From Candidatus Roizmanbacteria bacterium CG_4_9_14_0_8_um_filter_34_12 (GTDB taxonomy: Bacteria; Patescibacteriota; Microgenomatia; UBA1406; GWC2-37-13): DNA of 10,301 nt. Shown here piece by piece: positions 1-6,088 of this stretch (position 1 is the stretch's first letter; every line of letters starts with the position of its first letter). The stretch covers positions 1 to 10,301 of the forward strand of contig PFTH01000206.1 in NCBI GenBank assembly GCA_002789465.1, read 5' to 3'. A model generated the notes under the pieces. It had not been told where the DNA came from, did no database searches, and worked only from the letters and a program-made list of their open reading frames with translations. Both the position numbers and the translations under genes were made by a program.

Positions 1-16
1 ATTTATATATTAAATA

Positions 17-1003
17 ATGAAAAAAACAGCATTAGTGACAGGAATACTCGGACAGGACGGTCCATATTTAGCAAAGTTACTTTTGGAGAACGATTATAAG
101 GTTTTTGGATTAGTACGACGTTATTCAAATCCAAACTTTTCTAACTTAGAATACTTGGGATTAATGAACAAAATTGAGTTTGTTGAGGGTGACTTAACCG
201 ATGAATCTTCTTTAATTAATATTGTAAAAAATACTCGACCTGAAGAAATTTATAACTTGGCTGCTCAGTCATTTGTTGGTGGATCGTGGGATCAGGCAAA
301 ATTAACAACTGAAGTAAACGCGGTGGGGGTTTTGTTTTTACTTAACACAATAAAATTCTTTTCACCAATCACGCGTTTTTATCAAGCTTCAACTTCAGAA
401 ATGTTTGGTTTGGGAAATACCAATGGTTTTCAAGACGAAAACACACCCTTTCATCCGAGAAGTCCATATGGAGTTTCCAAAGTTTATGCTTATTGGATGA
501 CAGTTAATTTCCGTGAATCATTCGGGCTATTTACTTGTAATGGAATTCTTTTCAATCATGAATCACCAATTCGGGGAATTCAATTCGTGACGCGTAAAAT
601 CACCGATGGTGTGGCGCGTATCAAACTTGGATTGGCAAAAGAGTTGCGCTTAGGCAACCTAGAGTCGCGGCGTGACTGGGGGTTTGCCGGGGACTATGTT
701 GAAGCAATGTATTTAATGTTACAACAGAAAAATCCTGATGATTATGTCGTTGGTACAGGAGAGAATCATTCAGTGGGCGAATTTGTAGAAAAAGCTTTTT
801 TGGTAGCTGGGATTAATGATTGGAAAAAATATGTGACGATTGATCCTCGATTTAAAAGACCAGCTGAAGTGCCAAATTTAAAAGCAAAACCTGATAAAGC
901 GCAAAAAGTGCTTGGATGGAAAAAAAAGACCTCATTTGATGCACTGGTAAAGATGATGGTTGAGGCAGATTTAAAACGGTTGAAATCAGTCAAAATTAGT
1001 TAA
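17..1003 (+). CDS. gmd: GDP-mannose 4,6-dehydratase
   Basis: Extended short-chain dehydrogenase (SDR) that converts GDP-D-mannose to GDP-4-keto-6-deoxy-D-mannose, the branch point to GDP-fucose, GDP-rhamnose and similar sugars; cytoplasmic. The N-terminal NAD(P)-binding motif GxxGxxG is at G9-G12-G15 (TGILGQDG). The family's catalytic residues are present: T126 and E128 in STSEMFG, and Y151/K155 in YGVSK. The GMD signatures NHESPxRG (180-187) and RRDWGFAGDYVEAM (208-221) are clear. Position 185 is Ile where most family members have Arg (from memory of the family). At 328 aa it is slightly short for GMD (about 345-370) but complete at both ends; a TAA lies in frame at 11-13, so ATG 17 is the first possible start. 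No Shine-Dalgarno is visible in the 16 nt before it. It is followed 48 bp later by a nucleotidyltransferase on the same strand. The product sugar cannot be named because no downstream reductase or epimerase is in the window. Confidence 0.93.
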   Translation: MKKTALVTGILGQDGPYLAKLLLENDYKVFGLVRRYSNPNFSNLEYLGLMNKIEFVEGDLTDESSLINIVKNTRPEEIYNLAAQSFVGGSWDQAKLTTEVNAVGVLFLLNTIKFFSPITRFYQASTSEMFGLGNTNGFQDENTPFHPRSPYGVSKVYAYWMTVNFRESFGLFTCNGILFNHESPIRGIQFVTRKITDGVARIKLGLAKELRLGNLESRRDWGFAGDYVEAMYLMLQQKNPDDYVVGTGENHSVGEFVEKAFLVAGINDWKKYVTIDPRFKRPAEVPNLKAKPDKAQKVLGWKKKTSFDALVKMMVEADLKRLKSVKIS

Positions 1004-1026
1004 AAATAGTTGAATTAGAAAAAACT

Positions 1027-1032
1027 TATAAT
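1027..1032 (+). promoter_or_regulatory. Possible -10 box before the nucleotidyltransferase
   Basis: A perfect TATAAT hexamer lies 19 nt before the ATG at 1052, in the 48-bp gap after gmd. No good -35 sits at 16-18 bp; the nearest TTGAAT (1010-1015) is only 11 bp away. In DNA this AT-rich the match may be chance, and read-through from gmd is equally likely. Confidence 0.25.
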
Positions 1033-1051
1033 AAAAGTTAGCTATTAACAT

Positions 1052-1810
1052 ATGATAATTGGTGCAATTCTAGCAGCGGGGAAAGGAACGCGCATAAATG
1101 CTCAGACAAGCAACAAAACTACATTGCTTTTTAATGGAAAACCATTAATACAATATGCTGTTGAAGTATATAAAGGATGGGCTGATAGGACGATTGTGAC
1201 GGTTGGTGTATTTAAAGAAAGTGTGATTGAAGCTCTAAAAAATTATCAAGTTGATTTTCTTGATCAAGGAGAACCACTAGGCACAGGACATGCGGTTCAG
1301 GTAGTGGTGGAAGACATAAAAAAACGCGGTTTAAGTCCAACAGAACTTTTAGTCGGTTATGGCGATCACATGATGTTTTATACTCCGGAAGTGGTTCGAA
1401 AAATGATAAAGACCCATCAGCATCGCAAAGCCACTGTAACTTTAATCACAACAAAATATTCTGATCCTGATTTATTAGGATGGGGAAGAATTTTGCGTGG
1501 AGGACTGTCCGGGCATATAAAAAAAGTGGTTGAGCAAAAAGACGCAACGACAGAGGAACGAAAAGTGCAGGAACTAAACGCAGGTTTTTATTGTTTTGAT
1601 TATCACTTTTTATTGGAAAATAAAAATAAGATAAATAAATCTTCGGTGTCTGGTGAATACTACATTAATGAGTTTATTGATTTGGCTATTGTTCAAAATA
1701 AAACTGTAATTGCATTGGATGTGGATTTTAAATATGTGGGAATCGGAATTAATACTCAAAAGCATTTAGAGGATAGCCAGAAGCTGTATAAGGAGAGGGA
1801 TAATGAATAA
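1052..1810 (+). CDS. GlmU-like sugar-1-phosphate nucleotidyltransferase
   Basis: Single-domain NTP-transferase (252 aa) that would join a sugar-1-phosphate to an NTP, giving an NDP-sugar and pyrophosphate in the cytoplasm. The nucleotide-binding signature LAAGKGTRI is at residues 7-15. The rest follows the N-terminal uridylyltransferase half of GlmU: PLGTGHAV (75-82), YGDHMMF (103-109, with metal-binding-type D105), GWGRILR (143-149), VVEQKDAT (159-166), LNAGFY (175-180), GEYYINEFID (201-210). The C-terminal left-handed beta-helix acetyltransferase domain of GlmU is absent, so this is not a bifunctional GlmU. The Pro-Lys of the usual PK-x-L motif is replaced (NKTTLLFNGKPL, 21-32). UTP with GlcNAc-1-P or a related sugar is the best guess from the motifs; the neighbouring gmd would also suit a GDP-mannose role, but the motifs look less like ManC. 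The ATG is preceded by no clear Shine-Dalgarno. Confidence 0.88.
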   Translation: MIIGAILAAGKGTRINAQTSNKTTLLFNGKPLIQYAVEVYKGWADRTIVTVGVFKESVIEALKNYQVDFLDQGEPLGTGHAVQVVVEDIKKRGLSPTELLVGYGDHMMFYTPEVVRKMIKTHQHRKATVTLITTKYSDPDLLGWGRILRGGLSGHIKKVVEQKDATTEERKVQELNAGFYCFDYHFLLENKNKINKSSVSGEYYINEFIDLAIVQNKTVIALDVDFKYVGIGINTQKHLEDSQKLYKERDNE

Positions 1811-1819
1811 TAAATAAAT

Positions 1820-1847
1820 CAGTTAGGAGTTAGTAGATAGTAGTTAG
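1820..1847. repeat. Short heptad repeat, TAGTTAG type
   Basis: Four 7-bp units begin at 1820, 1827, 1834 and 1841 (CAGTTAG, GAGTTAG, TAGATAG, TAGTTAG) and fade into a purine-rich stretch, GAAGGAAAGAAGG, at 1848-1860. The array fills the 86-bp gap between the nucleotidyltransferase and the small membrane protein, just before a second heptad array of another sequence at 1871. The purine stretch is 36 or more nt from the ATG at 1897, too far to be a normal ribosome binding site. Confidence 0.6.
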
Positions 1848-1870
1848 GAAGGAAAGAAGGTTAAGGATAC

Positions 1871-1905
1871 GATTTAAGATTTATGATTTAAGACTTATGA
1901 ATTCT
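1871..1905. repeat. GAWTTAW heptad array overlapping a start codon
   Basis: Five 7-bp units begin at 1871, 1878, 1885, 1892 and 1899: GATTTAA, GATTTAT, GATTTAA, GACTTAT, GAATTCT. The phase is exact, and the last two units supply the ATG at 1897 and first codons of the following gene. The same unit family occurs at 2901-2935 and 5242-5276. This resembles the heptanucleotide short tandemly repeated repetitive (STRR) sequences known from cyanobacteria, in period though not necessarily in origin. Confidence 0.7.
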
Positions 1906-2433
1906 TTGAGAAGAGTAATATTTGAGTATTTAGGAATTTTTTTATTGTTCACTTCAATTTATCTTTGTTTATTTCACACTCCTCTACTCATTAGTCAACG
2001 CGTAATGTTTTATCGAGGACTAGGATTACTTTTTATTGCCACATTCCTTACTCTCATATTATTACTTACCTTTCGTAATAAATCAAAACTAAATTTTGAA
2101 ACATTAGTCACTTCGATAGTGATGAGTTTTTCTATTAATATAGTGTTTTTTGTGGTCTTTCCGGTGACATTTGAACGTTCAGTGACAATGTATGTTTTAA
2201 ACAAATTAAATACTTCAAAACAAACTCAAAACTGCCAAGGATTGAGTAAGAGTGATTTAGAAAAAGATTTTATTGAAAATTATGTGATAAAAAATCAAGC
2301 CATGCAAAAAAGAATTAATGAACAAAAAATAATTAACATGATTAATGAAGAAAATAACTGCATATCAATTAGTTCTCGCGGTCGTAGTTTTCTTGACTTT
2401 TCTAGGATAGTTGAAAGAATCTATTCACCATAA
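1897..2433 (+). CDS. Small three-TM membrane protein, possible winged-helix tail
   Basis: Protein of 178 aa with no function I can name. Three hydrophobic segments are visible at about 7-27, 38-59 and 68-90. Right after the third is a charged, conserved-looking motif, PVTFERSVT (89-97). The remaining 80 residues are soluble: a helix-rich part (LSKSDLEKDFIENYV, 106-120), a basic helix with RINEQKI (139-145), then a short strand-turn-helix ending RGRSFLDFSRIVERIYS. This order (helix, helix, recognition-like helix, ISxxGR wing) looks like a winged-helix fold tethered to the membrane; that is inference from pattern only. The start is uncertain: the ATG lies inside a heptad repeat with no Shine-Dalgarno, and an in-frame TTG at 1906 is an alternative. 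It lies 86 bp after the nucleotidyltransferase and ends 4 nt before an intrinsic terminator, so it is probably the last gene of the + strand unit. Confidence 0.72.
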   Translation: MNSLRRVIFEYLGIFLLFTSIYLCLFHTPLLISQRVMFYRGLGLLFIATFLTLILLLTFRNKSKLNFETLVTSIVMSFSINIVFFVVFPVTFERSVTMYVLNKLNTSKQTQNCQGLSKSDLEKDFIENYVIKNQAMQKRINEQKIINMINEENNCISISSRGRSFLDFSRIVERIYSP

Positions 2434-2437
2434 ATTC

Positions 2438-2463
2438 GGCAACCGGGCAGGTTGCCAATTTTT
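2438..2463 (+). terminator. Intrinsic terminator between convergent units
   Basis: A perfect 7-bp GC-rich stem, GGCAACC (2438-2444) and GGTTGCC (2450-2456), encloses a 5-nt loop GGGCA and is followed by AATTTTT. Flanking AAATT/AATTT can extend the stem past one bulged C (2437). It starts 4 nt after the stop of the small membrane protein and ends just before the stop of the converging GT2 gene. On the minus strand the trailing T-tract is weak (GAATTTA), so it serves mainly the + strand unit but may act in both directions. Confidence 0.87.
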
Positions 2464-2467
2464 GGCA

Positions 2468-3235
2468 TTAACAAGATAAGAACTTCCAAAAGCGTAAGAA
2501 TTCGTACCAGCCACGTAGCGCTCCCGCAACTACCCCTCTCCATCCATCGCGATATCCGTGATGCCAAAAAAACCATCTGCAAAAGACATAAAGAGGGAGA
2601 AAAATCATTTTAATAAAAGCAAGCCAGACAGGATTATTAATTTGCGGTATTTCTGCGTCAGTATAAAGTTGAAACTTTTTTATAACATCATTAAATGTGG
2701 GGTGTGAATAATGATTAAGCCGATTTTCCAGATATCCAATTTTTCCAGTTACTTTGAACTGTTCATGAATGGGAACAATTGGGTCGTATCGGGCGAATTT
2801 GGGACGGAAAAGACGCACTAATCGGTCATAATACCAGTCCCCTCCCTTGAGAAAAGCACCGAGAAAAAATTGATTGCGGGGAAGACCATAGGCAACGGGA
2901 GAATTATGAATTATGAATTTAGAATTAAGAATAAAACCAATTTCAGAATTTAATTTCGGAGTGACTTCTTCGTCAGCGTCAATGCGAAAGATCCAGTCGG
3001 TGGTTGCGTTATCAATTGCCCAATTAATATTTTTTTGAACAGAAATAAAGTCCGGCTTAGCATTTTTATTCATCTCAATCACTTCAGCGCCAAGTGCCTT
3101 AGCTATCGCTCCAGTCTTATCATTGCCCATCCACAAAATCATCACCTTATCACACCACAAAACACTTTTGACGCAACGCTCAATATTTTTTTCTTCATTA
3201 AAGGCAGGAATGATTGCGGTTATTGTTTGTCTCAT
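2468..3235 (-). CDS. GT2 family glycosyltransferase, WaaE-like
   Basis: Cytoplasmic, membrane-associated GT-A enzyme (255 aa) transferring a sugar from a nucleotide donor, probably to a lipid-linked glycan. The N-terminus has the GT2 start ITAIIPAFNEEKNIERCV (5-22). The metal-binding DxD is D86-A-D88 in RIDADEEVTP. FFLGxxxKGGDWYYDRLVRLFR (123-144) and the IHEQF motif (H157, E158) match the WaaE/KdtX-like branch. The C-terminus (202-251) is aromatic and hydrophobic with GYRDGWRG (227-234), as in that branch, and likely sits on the membrane. Two oddities: the second-strand motif, usually V-D-x-x-S-T-D-x-T, reads L34-W35-M-G-N-D39-K-T41, so the usual nucleotide-contacting Asp is Trp; and residues 101-112 are encoded by a 7-bp tandem repeat. 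It is the last gene of the minus-strand run, 3 nt after the 402-aa protein. Its 3' half is visibly more GC-rich (about 53% at 2521-2580) than the gene upstream. Confidence 0.88.
   Translation of the reverse strand: MRQTITAIIPAFNEEKNIERCVKSVLWCDKVMILWMGNDKTGAIAKALGAEVIEMNKNAKPDFISVQKNINWAIDNATTDWIFRIDADEEVTPKLNSEIGFILNSKFIIHNSPVAYGLPRNQFFLGAFLKGGDWYYDRLVRLFRPKFARYDPIVPIHEQFKVTGKIGYLENRLNHYSHPTFNDVIKKFQLYTDAEIPQINNPVWLAFIKMIFLPLYVFCRWFFWHHGYRDGWRGVVAGALRGWYEFLRFWKFLSC
2901..2935. repeat. GAWTTAW heptad array inside the GT2 gene
   Basis: Five 7-bp units begin at 2901, 2908, 2915, 2922 and 2929: GAATTAT twice, then GAATTTA, GAATTAA, GAATAAA. On the coding strand it gives residues 101-112 (FILNSKFIIHNS), in the loop between the DADEEVTPKLNSEI helix and the YGLPRNQFFLG segment, where WaaE-like enzymes vary in length. 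Period, unit and overall size match the arrays at 1871-1905 and 5242-5276. Confidence 0.75.
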
Positions 3236-3238
3236 TGA

Positions 3239-4447
3239 TTAATTATACCAATCTTTTAATATCCAGAAATTTTTAACCACAATAAAAACAAAAAATAACA
3301 TATACATCAAAAAAACAACATAATATTTTTTTAACGGTGCTAAAAATCGGATAACAAAATAAGTAAAAGGGATAATTGAACTAATTAAAAAAACGCCTTT
3401 AACGCTTGAATAAAACGGGAGTTTTATGGTGTATGCAATATAAGATAGAAATAACACAATTGGATATAGGATCATTAAATATGACTTATCTTTTTTACTT
3501 AGTTCTTTGATTAGTCCAAAAATAAACATAAGGAACAATGGTACAGACGCGATTACTAATAAGGCTCCTGCTTTTGAAAATGCTTGAACTGGAACAATAA
3601 CATTATGTCCATCATAGAACCAACTGAAATATGTGCCAGACCATAATGAATAATGATGTGCCTTAAATAAATCTAATGAAAGAAAGCCTGAGATATCAGT
3701 AAAAAATTTAATGTCCCTGTATCCTGGACCTTGTACAATGTGAAATTTGGGAAAATCAACCGACGTAGTAAACGGATTTTGGTAAATTAATAAATTGCGT
3801 ATATAAAACCATCCGGAAATAATTAATACAAAACCTAGAATTACCAGTAAATGTTTTGTTAGCTTTACAAAATTATTTTTATGTTGAATTATTTGATCGA
3901 CGATTATGCAGAAGAGTAGTACGAATGAAGTTGCTTTTGATAGCAGTGAAAGACCAAGTAAACATCCAAAAATAATCTGATTGAATAGCGCAAATCTTTT
4001 TGCAAACGTCACGTAATACATAATAGTAAAACTAATAATCATTCCTGAAAATAATTCATTACTAATTGCAGGGAGTGAGTAAATAACAACCGGCAAAGAA
4101 GCAATAATGACTGTTGAAATTATTCCAAGAAATGTATTTTTTGTTATTTTTTTAAAAAATAAAAATACTGCGATTAATAAACCAACAAAAACAAATCCAT
4201 TTAAAAAACGAATAAATAAAGGATTTGTTATTGGAAATAATAAAAGATAATATAATGGCGGTTGATAAAGTTCCCATCCTTCATGGGCCATCGGAATAGA
4301 GTGATTGGTTCGCAAATAACCAACATAATCTAAATGGTTTAAAGCATCAAAACCGCGACTTACGGGAAAAAGAATAAAATTATGAATCTGAAGAACAACA
4401 AGTATCAAGAGTAGAAAAAAAGGGAGAAAAAAGCTAAGTTTCTTCAT
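3239..4447 (-). CDS. Polytopic GT-C glycosyltransferase, PMT/ArnT-like
   Basis: Integral membrane protein of 402 aa with roughly ten hydrophobic segments from residue 5 to the C-terminus. The first outer loop carries RGFDALNHLDYVGYL (31-45), with D34 where GT-C enzymes place the catalytic Asp, followed by ELYQPPLYYLL (59-69); an Asp in loop 1 plus a QPPLYY segment is the usual pattern of the dolichyl-phosphate-mannose mannosyltransferase / GT39 / ArnT-like group. It would transfer a sugar from a polyprenyl-phosphate donor to an acceptor outside the cytoplasmic membrane; neither substrate can be read from the sequence. It lacks the HNFDNL and GWRxLF...GWIY motifs of the next three GT-C proteins, so it is a different subfamily. 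The DNA is very AT-rich (about 22% GC at 3301-3360). It starts 9 nt after the 489-aa gene ends, and the next gene starts 3 nt after its stop. No Shine-Dalgarno is visible. Confidence 0.8.
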   Translation of the reverse strand: MKKLSFFLPFFLLLILVVLQIHNFILFPVSRGFDALNHLDYVGYLRTNHSIPMAHEGWELYQPPLYYLLLFPITNPLFIRFLNGFVFVGLLIAVFLFFKKITKNTFLGIISTVIIASLPVVIYSLPAISNELFSGMIISFTIMYYVTFAKRFALFNQIIFGCLLGLSLLSKATSFVLLFCIIVDQIIQHKNNFVKLTKHLLVILGFVLIISGWFYIRNLLIYQNPFTTSVDFPKFHIVQGPGYRDIKFFTDISGFLSLDLFKAHHYSLWSGTYFSWFYDGHNVIVPVQAFSKAGALLVIASVPLFLMFIFGLIKELSKKDKSYLMILYPIVLFLSYIAYTIKLPFYSSVKGVFLISSIIPFTYFVIRFLAPLKKYYVVFLMYMLFFVFIVVKNFWILKDWYN

Positions 4448-4456
4448 AATTTAGTA

Positions 4457-5926
4457 TTAATTATGGAAATTAAAAATTAGTGCTTGGTAGTTTCCATACT
4501 GAACAATATTACTTGGTTTTTCACCCTTGATCACGTATCCGAGAGTTGTAATAATTACTTTCTTTTTAACAAGTTGATTGCTGATTTCATTTGGATAAAT
4601 CCATCCGAAATGATCGTCAGCGCGGGAGCGGGCGGGTTTTTGTCCATATACCGTGAACAGATAGCGCCAGCCGCCAAAATGTAAATAATTTTCTGTAGTA
4701 TCTAAATAATATGGTTGTCCGTTTAATACCTTTGATGTCACAATTATTAATTCTTTTTGCGCAGATAATCCAGTGACAGGATTTTGGTTAAGAAAAAAAA
4801 TATAATTACAAAAGATAATAATTATTAAAAAGGGAAGATAGATTTTTTGATTAAAAGTATTCAGGAAAAGTGCGATGATCAAACTAAAGAAAGGAAAAAA
4901 GCCTAAATAATAATATTCCAAAACTGCACCGGGAAAAAGAAAGAACATCAGTAAATAAACAAAAACAATAATTGCCAAGATAGTTTCATGAAATTTTTTG
5001 ATCTTAAAAAGAAAAATTAATATGGTTAGGATTGATAAATATGCGATAATATTTTGGTGAAATGGATGATTGAGATTGCTGATCCAAAAATGAGAAATGG
5101 TTTGTCTGAAAACTTGCCAATGCTGTATAAATGGTAGTCCTCCACTTGATCCTTGCGTTTGCATTAACATTCGCAAAGGAGTTTTTAGATTATCAAAGTT
5201 GTGGACAAAGTCGTAGACTAAAAGCGGTGAGTAAATAATGAGAAATATGATTAATGATTTAAGATTTAAGAATAGGAAAGAAATTAATTGTGATTGGTTT
5301 TTTTTAAAGGTAGAATAGATTGACTTTATGGTGAAATATAAGATAATTGGAATAAATAAAAACAAGGATGCGTGGATGTGAAAGAGGCAACCCAAAAGAA
5401 AAGCCAGAAGTATTAAATAACGCCTGTCCTTTTGAAGTTTGACCAATGCCCAATAAATTAATATTGCAACCAGAGGAACCAGAGTTGAGTTCCAAAAGCG
5501 TCGATCATAGTTAACAACAAATGCAGAACAGCTGTATAAAGCAGTTGTAATCATTGCAACTTTTCTATTAAACAAATTTTTTACAGTTAAATAAAAAACA
5601 ACAGCTGTGATCACCCCAATTGTTGAAGCAGCATAGGCAAAAATTAATGGATCACCATGGCTGATCCATAAAAGCGCTGCGTGAAGATAAACCAAACCCG
5701 GGCCAACATAAAAACCTGTGTTCGCAGCGGAAAGGCCAATCCAAATCGGATGAAAGTCCTTGATCTGCGCCAGTGCTAGAAGTGACTGATACTCTTCATC
5801 AATACCAAAGAAAAACCACTCCCCGACCTTGTAAAAGCGGGGAAAGATTATTAGAGCAAATAAAATCAGGATTGCCCAGTTCTGCTTCAATAAATTAATT
5901 AATTGAAGCATTTTTATTTTTGTCAT
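4457..5926 (-). CDS. Polytopic GT-C glycosyltransferase, paralog A
   Basis: Integral membrane protein of 489 aa, one of three paralogs in a row. Visible blocks: TM1 (17-30); loop 1 with G-I-D43-E44-E45-Y, the likely catalytic acidic cluster; DFHPIWIGLSAANTGFYVGPG (57-77); DRRFW (141-145); FHIHASL (182-188); HNFDNLKTPLRM (242-253); several further TMs to about 380; and a soluble C-terminal part with GGWRYLFTVYG (418-428) and ADDHFGWIYPNEI (436-448). Expected role is transfer of a sugar from a polyprenyl-phosphate donor on the outer membrane face. Relative to its two paralogs it has 10-12 extra residues between TIK (199-201) and SPLLVYDF (233-240), where a heptad repeat is encoded (217-228). 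The start may be Met6 (ATG at 5909-5911) rather than Met1: alignment with the 492-aa paralog (M-x10-NW) fits Met6. Neither start has a Shine-Dalgarno. It follows a 162-bp gap with a palindromic element. Confidence 0.84.
   Translation of the reverse strand: MTKIKMLQLINLLKQNWAILILFALIIFPRFYKVGEWFFFGIDEEYQSLLALAQIKDFHPIWIGLSAANTGFYVGPGLVYLHAALLWISHGDPLIFAYAASTIGVITAVVFYLTVKNLFNRKVAMITTALYSCSAFVVNYDRRFWNSTLVPLVAILIYWALVKLQKDRRYLILLAFLLGCLFHIHASLFLFIPIILYFTIKSIYSTFKKNQSQLISFLFLNLKSLIIFLIIYSPLLVYDFVHNFDNLKTPLRMLMQTQGSSGGLPFIQHWQVFRQTISHFWISNLNHPFHQNIIAYLSILTILIFLFKIKKFHETILAIIVFVYLLMFFLFPGAVLEYYYLGFFPFFSLIIALFLNTFNQKIYLPFLIIIIFCNYIFFLNQNPVTGLSAQKELIIVTSKVLNGQPYYLDTTENYLHFGGWRYLFTVYGQKPARSRADDHFGWIYPNEISNQLVKKKVIITTLGYVIKGEKPSNIVQYGNYQALIFNFHN
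5242..5276. repeat. GAWTTAW heptad array inside GT-C paralog A
   Basis: Five 7-bp units begin at 5242, 5249, 5256, 5263 and 5270: GAAATAT, GATTAAT, GATTTAA, GATTTAA, GAATAGG. The central units are identical to those at 1871-1891. It encodes residues 217-228 (FLFLNLKSLIIF) of the 489-aa protein, exactly where that protein is 10-12 residues longer than its 492-aa and 775-aa paralogs. The outer units are degenerate, so the ends are approximate. Confidence 0.68.
5880..5911 (-). repeat. 32-nt palindromic repeat, copy 1
   Basis: This segment is identical over 32 nt to 9024-9055. On the minus strand it starts at an ATG and encodes MLQLINLLKQN, the likely true N-terminus (Met6) of the 489-aa protein. 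Its core, 5884-5909, is a near-perfect palindrome: an 8-bp stem GCTTCAAT/ATTGAAGC around an AT-rich centre, with one mismatch. A hairpin in the mRNA would begin at the G of this ATG. Confidence 0.8.
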
Positions 5927-5961
5927 ATGTTTTTTATATCAAGCGTCATCCCCATAAAGAT

Positions 5962-6004
5962 AGGTTACAATCCCCGTCAGGGGAGATCCTGTCGATTATT
6001 ACCT
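5962..6004. other. Hairpin, left half of the intergenic element
   Basis: The apex is a perfect TCCCC (5971-5975) / GGGGA (5980-5984) stem with loop GTCA. A wider, imperfect stem can form between AGGTTACAATC (5962-5972) and GATTATTACCT (5994-6004), but it shares bases with the apex stem, so the two may be alternatives. No T-run follows on either strand, so it is not a canonical intrinsic terminator. Confidence 0.45.
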
Positions 6005-6029
6005 TATTAATAATGCATATTATGTCTGG

Positions 6030-6079
6030 ATTCCCTCCTACCCGCTTCGCCAAAGCTTCAGCGAGGCGAACGAGGGAAT
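6030..6079. other. REP-like hairpin, right half of the intergenic element
   Basis: The outer stem is ATTCCCTC (6030-6037) with GAGGGAAT (6072-6079); the inner stem is TTCGCC (6046-6051) with GGCGAA (6065-6070); the loop contains AAGCTT. The adjoining sequences GTCTGG on the left and GAC on the right match the common GTCATTCCC...GGAATCCAGAC dispersed palindrome. It begins about 10 nt after the stop of the 492-aa gene, in the direction of transcription, without a T-tract. Confidence 0.6.
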
Positions 6080-6088
6080 GACATTGTG

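Larger units (their letters stand above)
5945..6082. mobile_element. REP/MITE-like palindromic element in the operon gap
   Basis: The gap between the 492-aa and 489-aa genes holds about 138 bp bounded by inverted ends, GTCATCCCC (5945-5953) and GGGAATGAC (6074-6082), which match at 8 of 9 positions. Inside are two hairpins. The right one resembles the dispersed GTCATTCCC...GGGAATCCAGA palindromes common in bacterial, including CPR, genomes. GC content is higher than in the flanking genes, no ORF is present, and I see no target-site duplication. It may be a non-autonomous element or a REP-like unit; a role in mRNA processing or stability within the operon is possible. Confidence 0.5.

Noticed and set aside
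1010..1032. TTGAAT...TATAAT as a full sigma70-type promoter.
   Set aside because: The spacer is only 11 bp, far from the usual 17; only the -10-like hexamer was kept, at low confidence.
1052..1810. Bifunctional GlmU or a mannose-1-phosphate guanylyltransferase (ManC).
   Set aside because: No hexapeptide-repeat acetyltransferase domain follows, and the motifs fit the GlmU N-domain better than ManC.
1848..1868. Purine-rich GAAGGAAAGAAGG as the ribosome binding site of the small membrane protein.
   Set aside because: It lies 36 or more nt before the ATG, much too far for a normal Shine-Dalgarno.
4445..4465. 7-bp inverted repeat CATAATT/AATTATG over the stop-start junction of the 489-aa and 402-aa genes.
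   Set aside because: It is entirely AT-rich with a weak stem, and is expected by chance in sequence of this composition.
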